Assembly (NCBI RefSeq): GCF_018069895.1
Contig: NZ_JAGQDH010000017.1
Span: forward strand, 1-60,621
Length of the DNA stretch: 60,621 nt
Source of the DNA: Roseovarius autotrophicus
Lineage (GTDB): Bacteria > Pseudomonadota > Alphaproteobacteria > Rhodobacterales > Rhodobacteraceae
Direction: 5' to 3'
The translations under genes were made by a program, and so were the position numbers. The notes beneath the pieces were generated by a model, which was not told the origin of the DNA, made no database searches, and saw only the letters and a list, made by a program, of their open reading frames with translations. This document shows, piece after piece, positions 52,664 through 60,621 of this stretch; position 1 is the first letter of the stretch; each line of letters starts with the position of its first letter.

Positions 52664-54331
52664 TCAGAACAACCCGTCGATAAGACCATCGCCATTGATG
52701 CAGATCGATTCTGCCGACGGTATCCTGGGAAGGCCCGGCATGGTCATGATCTCGCCGCAGATCACCACCACAAACCCCGCCCCGGCCGAAAGCCGCACCT
52801 CGCGCACCGGCAGGCTGTGCCCGTCGGGCGCGCCGCGCCGGTTGGGATCGGTGGTAAAGCTGTATTGCGTCTTGGCCATGCAGACCGGCAGGTTGCCATA
52901 GCCCTGCGCCTCCCATTCCTTGAGCTGGTTGCGGATCTTGGCGTCCGCCACCACCTCGTCGGCGCGGTAGATTTCCCTGGCGATGGTCTCGATCTTCTGA
53001 AAGAGCGGCATGTCGTCGGGATAGAGCGGCGCGTAGCTGGCCGATCCGTCCTCGACGAGCGCGACCACTTTTCTGGCAAGTTCCTCGGTGCCTTTCGAGC
53101 CTTCGGCCCAATGTTTGCACAGCACCGCCTCTGCCCCTTGGCTCGCCACATAGTCCTTGACGGCCTGCACCTCGGCCTCGGTATCGGTGACGAAATGGTT
53201 GATCGCCACCACCGTCGGCACGCCGAATTTCGCGAGGTTCTCGATGTGACGTCCAAGGTTCGGACAGCCCGCCTTGACCGCCTCGACATTCTCGGCGCCC
53301 AGATCACCCTTGGCCACGCCGCCGTTCATTTTCATGGCGCGCACGGTCGCCACGATCACCACCGCCTCGGGGGCAAGCCCCGCCTTGCGGCACTTGATGT
53401 TCATGAATTTCTCGGCCCCGAGATCGGCACCGAAACCCGCCTCCGTGACCACGTAATCCGCCAGCTTGAGCGCCGTGGTGGTCGCCACGACAGAGTTGCA
53501 GCCATGCGCGATATTGGCGAAAGGCCCGCCATGGACAAAGGCCGGGTTGTTTTCCAGCGTCTGCACAAGGTTCGGCTGCATCGCCTGCTGAAGCAGCACG
53601 GTCATGGCCCCGTCGGCCTTGATGTCGCGACAATAGACCGGGGTCTTGTCGCGGCGATAGGCCACGATGATATCGCCCAGGCGGCGCTCCAGATCGGCCA
53701 GATCGGTGGCGAGGCACAGGATCGCCATGACCTCCGACGCCACGGTGATGTCGAACCCCGCCTCGCGCGGAAAGCCGTTGGCGACCCCGCCAAGACTGCA
53801 CACGATCTCGCGCAGGGCGCGGTCGTTCATGTCCATCACCCGGCGATAGACCACGCGGCGGATGTCGATTTCCTGCTCGTTACCCCAGTAGATATGGTTG
53901 TCGAGCATGGCCGCCAGCAGGTTGTGCGCCGATGTGATCGCATGAAAATCGCCGGTGAAATGAAGGTTCATCTCCTCCATCGGCACGACCTGTGCGTAAC
54001 CGCCGCCCGCCGCCCCGCCCTTCATTCCGAAACACGGGCCAAGGCTGGCCTCGCGGATGCAAACGGCGGCCTTCTTGCCGATGGCGTTGAGACCGTCGCC
54101 CAGACCCACGGTGGTGGTGGTCTTGCCTTCGCCCGCCGGTGTCGGGTTGATCGCCGTCACAAGCACAAGATGGCCGTTCTTGCGCCCGGAGAGCGATTTT
54201 ATGAAGGCCTCCGAAACCTTGGCCTTGTCATGGCCGAAGGGCAGCAGATGCTCGCTCGGGATGCCAAGCTTGGCGCCGATTTCCTGAATGGGCTTCTTGG
54301 TTGCGGCGCGTGCAATTTCGATGTCAGACAT
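52664..54331 (-). CDS. fhs: Formate-tetrahydrofolate ligase
   Basis: ATP-dependent enzyme joining formate to tetrahydrofolate to give 10-formyl-THF. 555 residues, standard. The P-loop is [18 protein letters not shown] near residue 64. [44 protein letters not shown] and [11 protein letters not shown] are family hallmarks. The ATG at 54331 matches the usual N-terminus. Together with formyl-CoA transferase and oxalyl-CoA decarboxylase it would capture oxalate-derived formate into the C1 pool. Confidence 0.97.
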   Translation of the reverse strand: MSDIEIARAATKKPIQEIGAKLGIPSEHLLPFGHDKAKVSEAFIKSLSGRKNGHLVLVTAINPTPAGEGKTTTTVGLGDGLNAIGKKAAVCIREASLGPCFGMKGGAAGGGYAQVVPMEEMNLHFTGDFHAITSAHNLLAAMLDNHIYWGNEQEIDIRRVVYRRVMDMNDRALREIVCSLGGVANGFPREAGFDITVASEVMAILCLATDLADLERRLGDIIVAYRRDKTPVYCRDIKADGAMTVLLQQAMQPNLVQTLENNPAFVHGGPFANIAHGCNSVVATTTALKLADYVVTEAGFGADLGAEKFMNIKCRKAGLAPEAVVIVATVRAMKMNGGVAKGDLGAENVEAVKAGCPNLGRHIENLAKFGVPTVVAINHFVTDTEAEVQAVKDYVASQGAEAVLCKHWAEGSKGTEELARKVVALVEDGSASYAPLYPDDMPLFQKIETIAREIYRADEVVADAKIRNQLKEWEAQGYGNLPVCMAKTQYSFTTDPNRRGAPDGHSLPVREVRLSAGAGFVVVICGEIMTMPGLPRIPSAESICINGDGLIDGLF

Positions 54332-54360
54332 GTGGTGTTTCCATCCGATTTCTATGGATT

Positions 54361-55278
54361 TCAGGTTCCAAGGGTGGCCCCGGCTTCTAGCCCTGCGGCA
54401 CCCGCCCATTCGGACGCGGGCATCTTTGCCCCGCCTGTGGGGCGCACCCGCTTGATCAGGATACGCCCGCCCACGCATTGCACCGCCACGCCCTCATCGG
54501 TGATCTCGCGCACGCGGCCCGAGATACCGTCGCCGGGGACGAGGGCACAGTCGAACACATCCACCTCGGCCCCGTTCAGCGTGGTCCAGGCCCCCGGCGC
54601 GGGATTGGTGCCGCGAATGAGGTCATAGACCTGACGCACCGGGCGGTGCCATTCGATGCGCGAATGATTGCGGGTGCAGCGCCGCTCATAGGTGGCAAGC
54701 GCCTCATCCGGCACGATGCGCGGCGGATTGCCCGTGCGGTAGAGGTCGCAGACCGTCAGCACGCTATCGACCGCGTGCGGGTATATCTTCTTGAAATAGA
54801 GGTCGATCACCGTGTCGTCGGGGCCGATCTCGCATTCCCACTGCAACAGGCTGTCGCCCTCATCCAGCCCGTCCGAGGGGTAAAACCACGAATAGCCCGA
54901 TTTGGTGGCCCCGATGATGATCGGCCAGTTGACCGCCGAGGGCCCGCGATGCAGCGGCAGAAGCGAGGGGTGAAAGCAGATAGAGCCATGGGTCGGCGTG
55001 TCGCGTGCGGCCTCGGGCACAAAGACGTTGACGAAGGCCATGATCATCAGATCGGCCTTGTGCCCCGCCAGCACCGCAAGCGTGGCGGGATCGTCGAAAT
55101 TCGCGGGCTGGTGCACAGGCAGCCCCTTCTCCATCGCCAGTTCCTTGATCGGATCAACCGGCTTGCCGTCGCGGTCCGGCTCGCAATAGACCGCGACCAC
55201 CTCATCGGTTCCGGTGTCGAGCAGCTTCGCCAGCACATCCTTGCCGAACGCCTGCTGTCCCATGACGATTAATCGCAT
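54361..55278 (-). CDS. Stand-alone formyltransferase resembling the 10-formyl-THF dehydrogenase hydrolase domain
   Basis: 305 residues. An N-terminal formyltransferase fold (1-200) has [12 protein letters not shown], then [22 protein letters not shown] with the catalytic His, and [22 protein letters not shown] with the catalytic Asp; the C-terminal domain begins near residue 205 ([11 protein letters not shown]). The wording is closer to the hydrolase half of ALDH1L1 than to methionyl-tRNA formyltransferase, yet no aldehyde dehydrogenase half is present. It could hydrolyse 10-formyl-THF or move the formyl group between formyl-CoA and THF (inference). It sits between frc and fhs. Confidence 0.82.
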   Translation of the reverse strand: MRLIVMGQQAFGKDVLAKLLDTGTDEVVAVYCEPDRDGKPVDPIKELAMEKGLPVHQPANFDDPATLAVLAGHKADLMIMAFVNVFVPEAARDTPTHGSICFHPSLLPLHRGPSAVNWPIIIGATKSGYSWFYPSDGLDEGDSLLQWECEIGPDDTVIDLYFKKIYPHAVDSVLTVCDLYRTGNPPRIVPDEALATYERRCTRNHSRIEWHRPVRQVYDLIRGTNPAPGAWTTLNGAEVDVFDCALVPGDGISGRVREITDEGVAVQCVGGRILIKRVRPTGGAKMPASEWAGAAGLEAGATLGT

Positions 55279-55335
55279 TCTTCCCTCCCTTCATGAGAAC
55301 GGCCGGACTGTGCCGGCCGCTTCATCCCCTGCCCG

Positions 55336-56607
55336 TTATTGCGCCGCCTGCTTGACGGAGCCGACCGCCCCCGACTCAAGGATCCTGGCCAATTCCTCCC
55401 CGTCATAGGCAAGCACGTCGCGCAGGATTTCCACGGTATGCTCGCCCAGAAGCGGCGAGCGCGTCACCTCTACGGGACTGTCGCTGAGCTTGATCGGGCA
55501 GCCGACCGAGGTGTAGCGACCGCGCGTCGGATGATCGACATCGACGATCGTGCCAGTCGCGCGCAGGCCGTCGTCCTCCATGATCTCCTTGGTGGACAGG
55601 ATCGGTCCCACCGGAATATCCAGCGGATTGCAGATATCCATCACCTCGAACTTGGTCTTGGTCATGGTCCATTCTTCGATTCGCGCGAAAATCGCATCGA
55701 GCTTGTCCAATCGCTCGGCCGGGCTGGAATAGCCGGGGGCATCCTTCCATTCGGGTGCGCCGATCACGTCGCAGACCTTTTCCCAGACGGCGGCCTGCGT
55801 GATGAAATAGGTATAGGCGTTGGGGTCGGTCTCCCAGCCCTTGCACTTGAGGATGCGGCCCGGCTGCCCCCCGCCTGAATCGTTGCCCGCGCGCGGCGTG
55901 GCATCGCCAAAGGGAATGCCCGCGCCATATTGCGAATATTCGGTCAGCGGCCCGGCGGCCAGGCGCTGCTGATCGCGCAGCTTGACCCGGCAGAGGTTGA
56001 TCACCCCGTCCTGCATGGGCGCCAGCACCTTCTGGCCACGCCCCGACCGCTCGCGCTGATAGAGTGCGGTCACGATGCCAAGCGCCAGATGCAGACCCGT
56101 GCCGCTGTCGCCGATCTGCGCGCCGGTGACCAGCGGCGGACCGTCCAGAAAGCCGGTGGTCGAGGCCGCCCCGCCCGCGCATTGCGCGACGTTCTCATAG
56201 ACCTTGCAATCCTCGTATTTGCCGGGGCCGAAGCCCTTGACCGAGGCCATGATGATGCGCGGATTGATCTCCTGAATCCGCTCCCAGCCAAAGCCCATCC
56301 GGTCAAGCGCACCGGGCGCAAAATTCTCGACCAGCACGTCGCAGGTCTCGATCAGGCGCGTCAGCACCTCCTTGCCCGCTTCGGTCTTGGGGTTAAGCTC
56401 GATCGAGCGTTTGTTGTGGTTGAGCATGGTAAAATACAGGCTGTCCGCCCCCGGCACATCCACCAACTGCTTGCGGGTGGCGTCCCCAACACCGGGACGC
56501 TCCACCTTGATCACATCCGCGCCGAACCACGCCAATAACTGCGTGCAGGTCGGGCCCGATTGCACATGGGTGAAGTCGAGGATCTTGACGCCTTCAAGGG
56601 CTTTCAT
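55336..56607 (-). CDS. frc: Formyl-CoA:oxalate CoA-transferase
   Basis: Class III CoA-transferase of 423 residues that activates oxalate by taking CoA from formyl-CoA. The alignment to Oxalobacter Frc is clear by eye: [21 protein letters not shown], the catalytic Asp167 in [12 protein letters not shown] (Asp169 in Oxalobacter), [15 protein letters not shown], the glycine loop GGGQPG and [14 protein letters not shown]. It is 57 bases after oxc in the same operon. Clearly separate from the CaiB-like enzyme at 16445-17647. Confidence 0.96.
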   Translation of the reverse strand: MKALEGVKILDFTHVQSGPTCTQLLAWFGADVIKVERPGVGDATRKQLVDVPGADSLYFTMLNHNKRSIELNPKTEAGKEVLTRLIETCDVLVENFAPGALDRMGFGWERIQEINPRIIMASVKGFGPGKYEDCKVYENVAQCAGGAASTTGFLDGPPLVTGAQIGDSGTGLHLALGIVTALYQRERSGRGQKVLAPMQDGVINLCRVKLRDQQRLAAGPLTEYSQYGAGIPFGDATPRAGNDSGGGQPGRILKCKGWETDPNAYTYFITQAAVWEKVCDVIGAPEWKDAPGYSSPAERLDKLDAIFARIEEWTMTKTKFEVMDICNPLDIPVGPILSTKEIMEDDGLRATGTIVDVDHPTRGRYTSVGCPIKLSDSPVEVTRSPLLGEHTVEILRDVLAYDGEELARILESGAVGSVKQAAQ

Positions 56608-56664
56608 GTGTCTCTCCGTCTCTTGGCCGCGCGGGCGCGTGTGCCGCGCCCCGGTTGGTTGAAA

Positions 56665-58437
56665 TCAGTCTTTGCGCGCTTGCGGATAAAGCCGCTGCGC
56701 CACCACGGATTGCGGGTTGAGGTTGCCGATATTACCGCTTTCCTTGCCCGCCGCCGGGTCAATGATCGCGTTGATCAGTGTGGGTTTGCCACTGTCGAGC
56801 GCCTCATACACCGCCTTGCGCAGTTCATCCGGCGAACGGGCGATGACACCCACGCCGCCAAAGGCCTCGATCATGAGGTCATAGCGCGCGCCCTTGACAA
56901 AGACCGTGGTGGCAGGATCGTCGCCGCCACCCCAGTTCTCGCCATCGCCGCGATAGATGCCGTCATTGTTGAACACCACCGTGCAGATTGGCAGGTTGTA
57001 GCGGCACACGGTCTCTATCTCCATGCCGCAGAAACCAAAGGCGCTGTCACCCTCGACCGCCAGCACGCGCTTGCCGGTCTCGATGGCCGCCGCGATGGCC
57101 GATCCCATGCCGATCCCCATCACCCCCCATGTGCCCACGTCGATGCGGTGGCGCGGCTTGTGGATGTTGACGATCGAGCGACACTGATCGAGCGTGTTGG
57201 CCCCCTCGTTCACAAGGATCGTGTCGGGATGATCGTTGATCGCATCCTTGATGACGCCAAGCGCGCCATGATAATCCATCGGATCGTTATTGTTGCGCAG
57301 CCGCGCGGCCATTTTCTCCATGTTGGCCGTGGCCTTGGCGTTGACCGCATCCAGCCAGTCCTTGGGAGGGGCGATCCCGGCCCCGTCCATGGCCTTGAGC
57401 AGCGCCGCGCAGCACGATCCTATATCGCCGACGATGGGGGCCGCAATCTCGACGTTGGAATCCATCTCCTCGGCCTCGATATCCATCTGGACAAAGCGTT
57501 TCGCCCCCGGCTCGCCCCATTGCTTGCCCTTGCCATGGCTCAGCAACCAGTTGATCCGCGCGCCCATCATGATGACCACGTCCGAATCCTTGAGCACCAT
57601 CGACCGCGCGGCGGCGGCACATTGCGGGTGCGTGTCGGGCAAGAGGCCCTTGGCCATGGACATCGGCAGGAACGGATAGCCGGATTTCTCCACCAACTCG
57701 CGGATCAACTCGTCGCACTGGTCATAGGCCGCGCCCTTGCCCAGCACGATCAGCGGGCGCTTCGCGCCTTTCATCACCTCGATGGCGCGGTCAATCGCGG
57801 ATTGCGCCGGGATCTGGCGCTGCGCGGGCTCGATCACCTTGACAAGCGAGCGCGCGCCCTCGGCCGCATCCATCACCTGCCCCAGCATCGCGCCGGGAAT
57901 ATCAAGATACACCCCGCCGGGTCGCCCGGAGATAGCCGAGCGGATGGCGCGCGCCACAGCGATGCCGATATCCTGCGCATAGGTCAGCCGGTAGGCCGCC
58001 TTGCAGAAGGGCTTGGCCATGGCCAGTTGATCCATCTCCTCGTAATCGCCCTGCGCCAGATCGACGATCTCACGTTCTGACGAGCCGGAAATCAGGATCA
58101 TCGGCCAGCAATTCGTGGTGGCGTTCGCAAGCGCCGTCAGCCCGTTCATGAAACCGGGGGCAGAGACGGTCATGCACACACCCGGCATCTTGGTGAGAAA
58201 CCCCGCGACAGAGGCCGCGTAGCCTGCGTGCTGCTCATGGCGAAACGAGATCACCCGCATCCCCTGCGCCTGCGCATAGCGGCCAAGATCGGTGATCGGG
58301 ATGCCCGGAACATTGTAGATCGTGTTGATCCCGTTGAGCTTGAGCGCGTCGATCAACAGGTGAAAGCCGTCGGTGACGTTGTTGGCATCGACCCCTTCTT
58401 GCTGCATCTGCGCTGCGGGCGGGTTGGCTGCGGCCAT
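56665..58437 (-). CDS. oxc: Oxalyl-CoA decarboxylase
   Basis: Thiamine-diphosphate enzyme, 590 residues, turning oxalyl-CoA into formyl-CoA and CO2. Substrate-domain wording is NVPGIPITDLGRYAQAQGM and SFRHEQHAGYAASVAGFLT with the cofactor-activating Glu replaced by the family-typical context. The ThDP motif begins GDSAFGFCGMEIETVCRY and ends VVFNNDGIY near residue 500. The ATG at 58437 has GGAGGACA upstream. First enzyme gene of the oxalate operon, 62 bases after gntR. Confidence 0.96.
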   Translation of the reverse strand: MAAANPPAAQMQQEGVDANNVTDGFHLLIDALKLNGINTIYNVPGIPITDLGRYAQAQGMRVISFRHEQHAGYAASVAGFLTKMPGVCMTVSAPGFMNGLTALANATTNCWPMILISGSSEREIVDLAQGDYEEMDQLAMAKPFCKAAYRLTYAQDIGIAVARAIRSAISGRPGGVYLDIPGAMLGQVMDAAEGARSLVKVIEPAQRQIPAQSAIDRAIEVMKGAKRPLIVLGKGAAYDQCDELIRELVEKSGYPFLPMSMAKGLLPDTHPQCAAAARSMVLKDSDVVIMMGARINWLLSHGKGKQWGEPGAKRFVQMDIEAEEMDSNVEIAAPIVGDIGSCCAALLKAMDGAGIAPPKDWLDAVNAKATANMEKMAARLRNNNDPMDYHGALGVIKDAINDHPDTILVNEGANTLDQCRSIVNIHKPRHRIDVGTWGVMGIGMGSAIAAAIETGKRVLAVEGDSAFGFCGMEIETVCRYNLPICTVVFNNDGIYRGDGENWGGGDDPATTVFVKGARYDLMIEAFGGVGVIARSPDELRKAVYEALDSGKPTLINAIIDPAAGKESGNIGNLNPQSVVAQRLYPQARKD

Positions 58438-58499
58438 GTGTGTCCTCCAGATTTCATTGGCCCGCCCCGCCTGTTGCCGGTGAGTTCGGGCAGTCGGTG

Positions 58500-59204
58500 C
58501 TAGGTCGTGGTGGAATTGGTGGCGCGGGTCAGTTGAAGGCGGCCCCAGGTCTTGCCTATGTGCTGATGCAGCTGCATCGTGTGATCCAGCACCTTTTGCG
58601 CGGCCTCCTCGGCATCGCGGCGCTCCAGCGCCTCGATGATCTCGGCGTGATCGACAACCGATCGCTTGACCCGGTCCCCCTCCCACATCGAGCGCAGGCG
58701 CACGGCCTGAATGTGCAGGAAAACGCCCTCGGCCATGGTCTTGAGCAAGCCGCAATGCGAGATTTCGAGAATGTGCTGGTGGAATCGCAGGTTGTCGTCG
58801 GAATATTCGGCGATCCGCGTCGGCGACAGTCTGTCATTGTATTTCCCGGCGATCTTGCGCAGCGTCGCGATCTCGGCGTCGGTAGCATTCTCGGCGGCCA
58901 GACGCGCGGCCATGCTTTCGAGCGCGGCCCAGGCGATGATCATTTCCAGGATTTCCGCAAGGCTCTTGCGCTGGACATAGACCCCCTTGCGGGGCACCAC
59001 CGTCACCAGTCCGTCCGCCTCGAGCCGCGCAATCGCATCGCGCAGGGGCGTGCGGGAAATCTGAAGCTGCTCTGCCAGAGATCTCTCGTCGAGGCGCAGA
59101 TCGGCATCCACGTCATAGATGTCCATCGCCAGAATCGCCTCGCGGAGCCGCTCGTAGACATGATCCTTGAGGGTGAAATTCGACACGATGGGACGTAGCT
59201 TCAT
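58500..59204 (-). CDS. GntR-family (FCD) regulator of the oxalate cluster
   Basis: 234 residues: winged helix (about 12-80) with QISRTPLRDAIARLEADGLV, then an FCD domain with Asp/His ligands (DDNLRFHQHILEISH). It is the first gene on the minus strand ahead of oxc. A palindrome at 59253-59262 overlaps its own candidate promoter, and a second, related palindrome lies before the divergent hydrolase gene, so it probably autoregulates and controls both sides. Confidence 0.9.
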   Translation of the reverse strand: MKLRPIVSNFTLKDHVYERLREAILAMDIYDVDADLRLDERSLAEQLQISRTPLRDAIARLEADGLVTVVPRKGVYVQRKSLAEILEMIIAWAALESMAARLAAENATDAEIATLRKIAGKYNDRLSPTRIAEYSDDNLRFHQHILEISHCGLLKTMAEGVFLHIQAVRLRSMWEGDRVKRSVVDHAEIIEALERRDAEEAAQKVLDHTMQLHQHIGKTWGRLQLTRATNSTTT

Positions 59205-59252
59205 GTGGTATCTCCAGTTGCGCCCGCGTCATCGTGCCGCCTTGCTGACCGT

Positions 59253-59262
59253 TGGTATACCA
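59253..59262 (-). promoter_or_regulatory. GntR operator candidate TGGTATACCA
   Basis: Perfect 10-base palindrome about 50 bases upstream of gntR. On the minus strand it overlaps a TATGGT -10 box that is 17 bases after a TTGCCC -35 box. The half-site TGGTAT/ATACCA recurs at 59609-59639. Confidence 0.65.
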
Positions 59263-59608
59263 TACGCCAGCATGCCAAACCGGGCAATTCGTTTTTTGAA
59301 CATTCGTTGCCGCAACTGCATCATACGTCCGCTTCTGCCTGCCGACAGCCTTGTTTATGCAGAAGCAATCAGCGCGCGGCCATGCTCCGCCGCCATCTGG
59401 CTCGACAGTGCGGGCAACACCCTCCATTTAAATATCAACATACTGTTATAAATACACAAATAACCATCCAGACCGGACCGAACCCCGCATGCCTCGGCAG
59501 CGGGCTCCTACTGCAACGCAGCATAACCACCAAGTGCGCTGCGCGCCCGCTCCGGCACACCCGACTCGGCCACGCAAGCCGCTGGCAGATCACGGTTGAT
59601 GGGTCTGG

Positions 59609-59639
59609 CCTTCTGTGGTATATGGCATACCACAGAAGG
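59609..59639 (+). promoter_or_regulatory. 13-bp perfect inverted repeat overlapping the hydrolase promoter
   Basis: Arms CCTTCTGTGGTAT and ATACCACAGAAGG around ATGGC. A candidate promoter for the downstream gene (TTGATG at 59596, 17-base spacer, TATATG at 59619) has its -10 box inside the repeat, so binding there would repress. It shares the TGGTAT/ATACCA half-sites with the site before gntR. Confidence 0.7.
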
Positions 59640-59677
59640 AATGCCACGCGCTGCGCCTTATTTCCGGGGGACAGATC

Positions 59678-60217
59678 ATGCTCATCCGCGCCGCCGACAG
59701 CGCGCTTGTCATCATCGACATGCAGGAACGCCTCGTTCCTGCCATGCAGGCACCCGCCCGCACCATCCGCAACACGCGCATACTCAAGACCAGTGCCGAG
59801 GAAATGGGCGTGCCCGTCATCATGACAGAACAATACCCCGCCGGGCTGGGCCATACCGTCCCCGAACTTTCGCCGGGACCGGGAACGGCAGTGCTCGGCA
59901 AGATGCACTTTTCCTGCATGGAAGACGCCGGCTTTGCCGCGCATTTCCGTGGGCTCGGGCGCAAGCAGGCGGTGCTTGCCGGGATGGAGGCGCATATCTG
60001 CGTGGTCCAGACCGCCGCCAGCATGATCGAGGCGGGTTTCGAGGTGTTCGTCGTCTCCGACGCCACCGCTTCGCGCACGATCGAAAGCGAACTGGCCTGC
60101 ATTGCGCGGCTCAGTGCCTGCGGCGCGGGCATCGTGACCACCGAAATGGTGGTTTTCGAATGGCTCGGCCAGGCCGGAACACCTTCGTTCAAACGGCTTC
60201 TGCCTTTGATCAAATAG
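59678..60217 (+). CDS. Isochorismatase-family cysteine hydrolase
   Basis: 179 residues. The catalytic triad is visible: Asp in ALVIIDMQERL near residue 14, Lys in LGKMHFSCM near residue 73, and Cys in GMEAHICVVQTA near residue 108, with a cis-peptide context typical of the family. The C-terminal wording VFEWLGQAGTPSFKRL resembles the ISOC1/ISOC2-YcaC branch, whose substrates are mostly unknown. The ATG at 59678 has a G-rich ribosome site. It is divergent from gntR, under a palindromic operator, and ahead of sucC. A role in handling an amide related to oxalate would be speculation. Confidence 0.87.
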   Translation: MLIRAADSALVIIDMQERLVPAMQAPARTIRNTRILKTSAEEMGVPVIMTEQYPAGLGHTVPELSPGPGTAVLGKMHFSCMEDAGFAAHFRGLGRKQAVLAGMEAHICVVQTAASMIEAGFEVFVVSDATASRTIESELACIARLSACGAGIVTTEMVVFEWLGQAGTPSFKRLLPLIK

Positions 60218-60263
60218 TGGCTTGGATCACATGACCGGTCGCATCACCTAAGGGAGGATCAGC

Positions 60264-60621
60264 GTGAACATCCATGAATATCAGGCAAAGGCCCTGTTGC
60301 GCAGCTATGGCGCGCCGGTCGGCGAAGGCCGTGTCGTGCTCCGCGCGGAAGAGGCCAAGACGGCGGCGGGGGCGCTGGACGGTCCCGTATGGGTGGTCAA
60401 GGCGCAGATCCACGCCGGCGGGCGCGGCAAGGGCAAGTTCAAGGAGGCCGGCGCCGGGGACAAGGGCGGCGTGCGCCTCACCCGCTCGGTGAACGAGGCC
60501 GCCGAGGAGGCGCGCCGGATGCTCGGGCGCACGCTTGTGACCAAGCAGACCGGGCCTGCGGGCAAGCAGGTCAACCGCATCTATATCGAGGACGGCTCGG
60601 GGATCGAGCGCGAGCTTTACC
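60264..60621 (+). CDS. sucC: Succinate-CoA ligase beta subunit, N-terminal part (runs off the window)
   Basis: 119 codons to the window edge, from a GTG start preceded by [25 protein letters not shown], the ATP-grasp start [20 protein letters not shown] and [20 protein letters not shown] are typical SucC wording; malate-CoA ligase (MtkA) lacks the GKGKFKEA insert. Its place 46 bases after an isochorismatase-type gene, rather than in a TCA operon with mdh and sucAB, suggests a paralogue that could supply or recycle a CoA donor for the oxalate enzymes (inference). Confidence 0.85.
   Translation, partial: MNIHEYQAKALLRSYGAPVGEGRVVLRAEEAKTAAGALDGPVWVVKAQIHAGGRGKGKFKEAGAGDKGGVRLTRSVNEAAEEARRMLGRTLVTKQTGPAGKQVNRIYIEDGSGIERELY

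Larger units (their letters stand above)
59205..59677. other. Divergent control region of the oxalate/GntR locus
   Basis: 473 bases without a gene. It holds the two palindromes listed separately and an AT-rich stretch around 59423-59462 (ATTTAAATATCAACATAC and following). The rest shows nothing I recognise. It is long for a two-promoter spacer and could contain a small RNA. Confidence 0.5.

Noticed and set aside
52649..54628. A 659-codon plus-strand frame opposite fhs
   Set aside because: Antisense of a highly conserved enzyme, with no protein features of its own.
54361..55278. Methionyl-tRNA formyltransferase (fmt)
   Set aside because: Core wording is nearer the 10-formyl-THF dehydrogenase hydrolase domain, there is no def neighbour, and it sits in an oxalate operon.
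60264..60621. Malate-CoA ligase (MtkA) of the serine cycle
   Set aside because: The GKGKFKEA insert and overall wording are those of SucC; MtkA lacks this segment.
1..60621. tRNA, rRNA, CRISPR arrays, transposases, phage genes, replication origin
   Set aside because: I looked through the spacers by eye and saw none; short non-coding RNAs cannot be excluded without a covariance search.

Overview
The window looks like a high-GC alphaproteobacterial chromosome, most likely Rhodobacterales (Roseobacter group). This is inferred from codon use, the density of TRAP and tripartite tricarboxylate transporters, the urease/urea-ABC layout, a PuuD-type urate oxidase, a ScfR/RamB-type acyl-CoA regulator and a DUF1127 protein. 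No rRNA, tRNA, CRISPR array, intact insertion sequence or prophage was seen. It is a string of catabolic and transport modules joined by short, hairpin-rich spacers.

Layout. (1) 1-4000: an AT-richer orphan gene overlapping the end of parE, then an AEC-family permease. (2) 4120-7672: gmd, fcl and manC, a GDP-mannose/GDP-fucose sugar-nucleotide operon. (3) 7691-18399: a GntR regulator and a large FAD/4Fe-4S 2-hydroxyacid dehydrogenase, divergent from a class-V aminotransferase, TRAP transporter, enoyl-CoA hydratase, class III CoA-transferase and 2-keto-4-pentenoate hydratase-like enzyme; an uncharacterised acid-catabolic operon. (4) 18370-19690: the wreck of a protocatechuate (pca) operon, with a truncated pcaB, an intact beta-keto acid cleavage enzyme and a pcaH-pcaG deletion scar with a frameshifting 19-bp duplication. 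A KdsD/KpsF arabinose-5-phosphate isomerase follows. (5) 21182-35089: LysR regulator, urate oxidase, urtABCDE and ureDA-x-BCEFG, a purine/urea nitrogen block. It contains an unannotated 52-residue His-motif membrane peptide between ureA and ureB and a hairpin-rich 222-bp spacer between ureB and ureC.

(6) 35307-41588: copper/silver efflux, cusF, cusA and a cusB whose C-terminus carries four tandem CusF-like domains, plus a small Met/His/Cys secreted protein. (7) 41999-45193: a TonB, secreted protein, ExbB, ExbD, ExbD operon, then a DUF1127 gene with a clear terminator. (8) 45926-60621: an oxalate/one-carbon island. It holds a PanE-like reductase (candidate oxalyl-CoA reductase) divergent from a ScfR-type regulator; tctABC; a universal stress protein; formate-tetrahydrofolate ligase; a stand-alone formyltransferase resembling the N-terminal domain of 10-formyl-THF dehydrogenase; formyl-CoA transferase; oxalyl-CoA decarboxylase; a GntR regulator; and, divergently, an isochorismatase-type hydrolase and the start of a sucC gene.

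How the parts could work together. The island could import a small di- or tricarboxylate, convert oxalate to oxalyl-CoA and formyl-CoA, and feed the C1 unit into tetrahydrofolate, while the PanE-like reductase could divert oxalyl-CoA to glyoxylate. Two palindromes sharing TGGTAT/ATACCA half-sites overlap candidate promoters of the GntR gene and of the divergent hydrolase gene, so this side of the island looks like one GntR-controlled regulon. The urate-to-urea block is a coherent nitrogen-salvage module.
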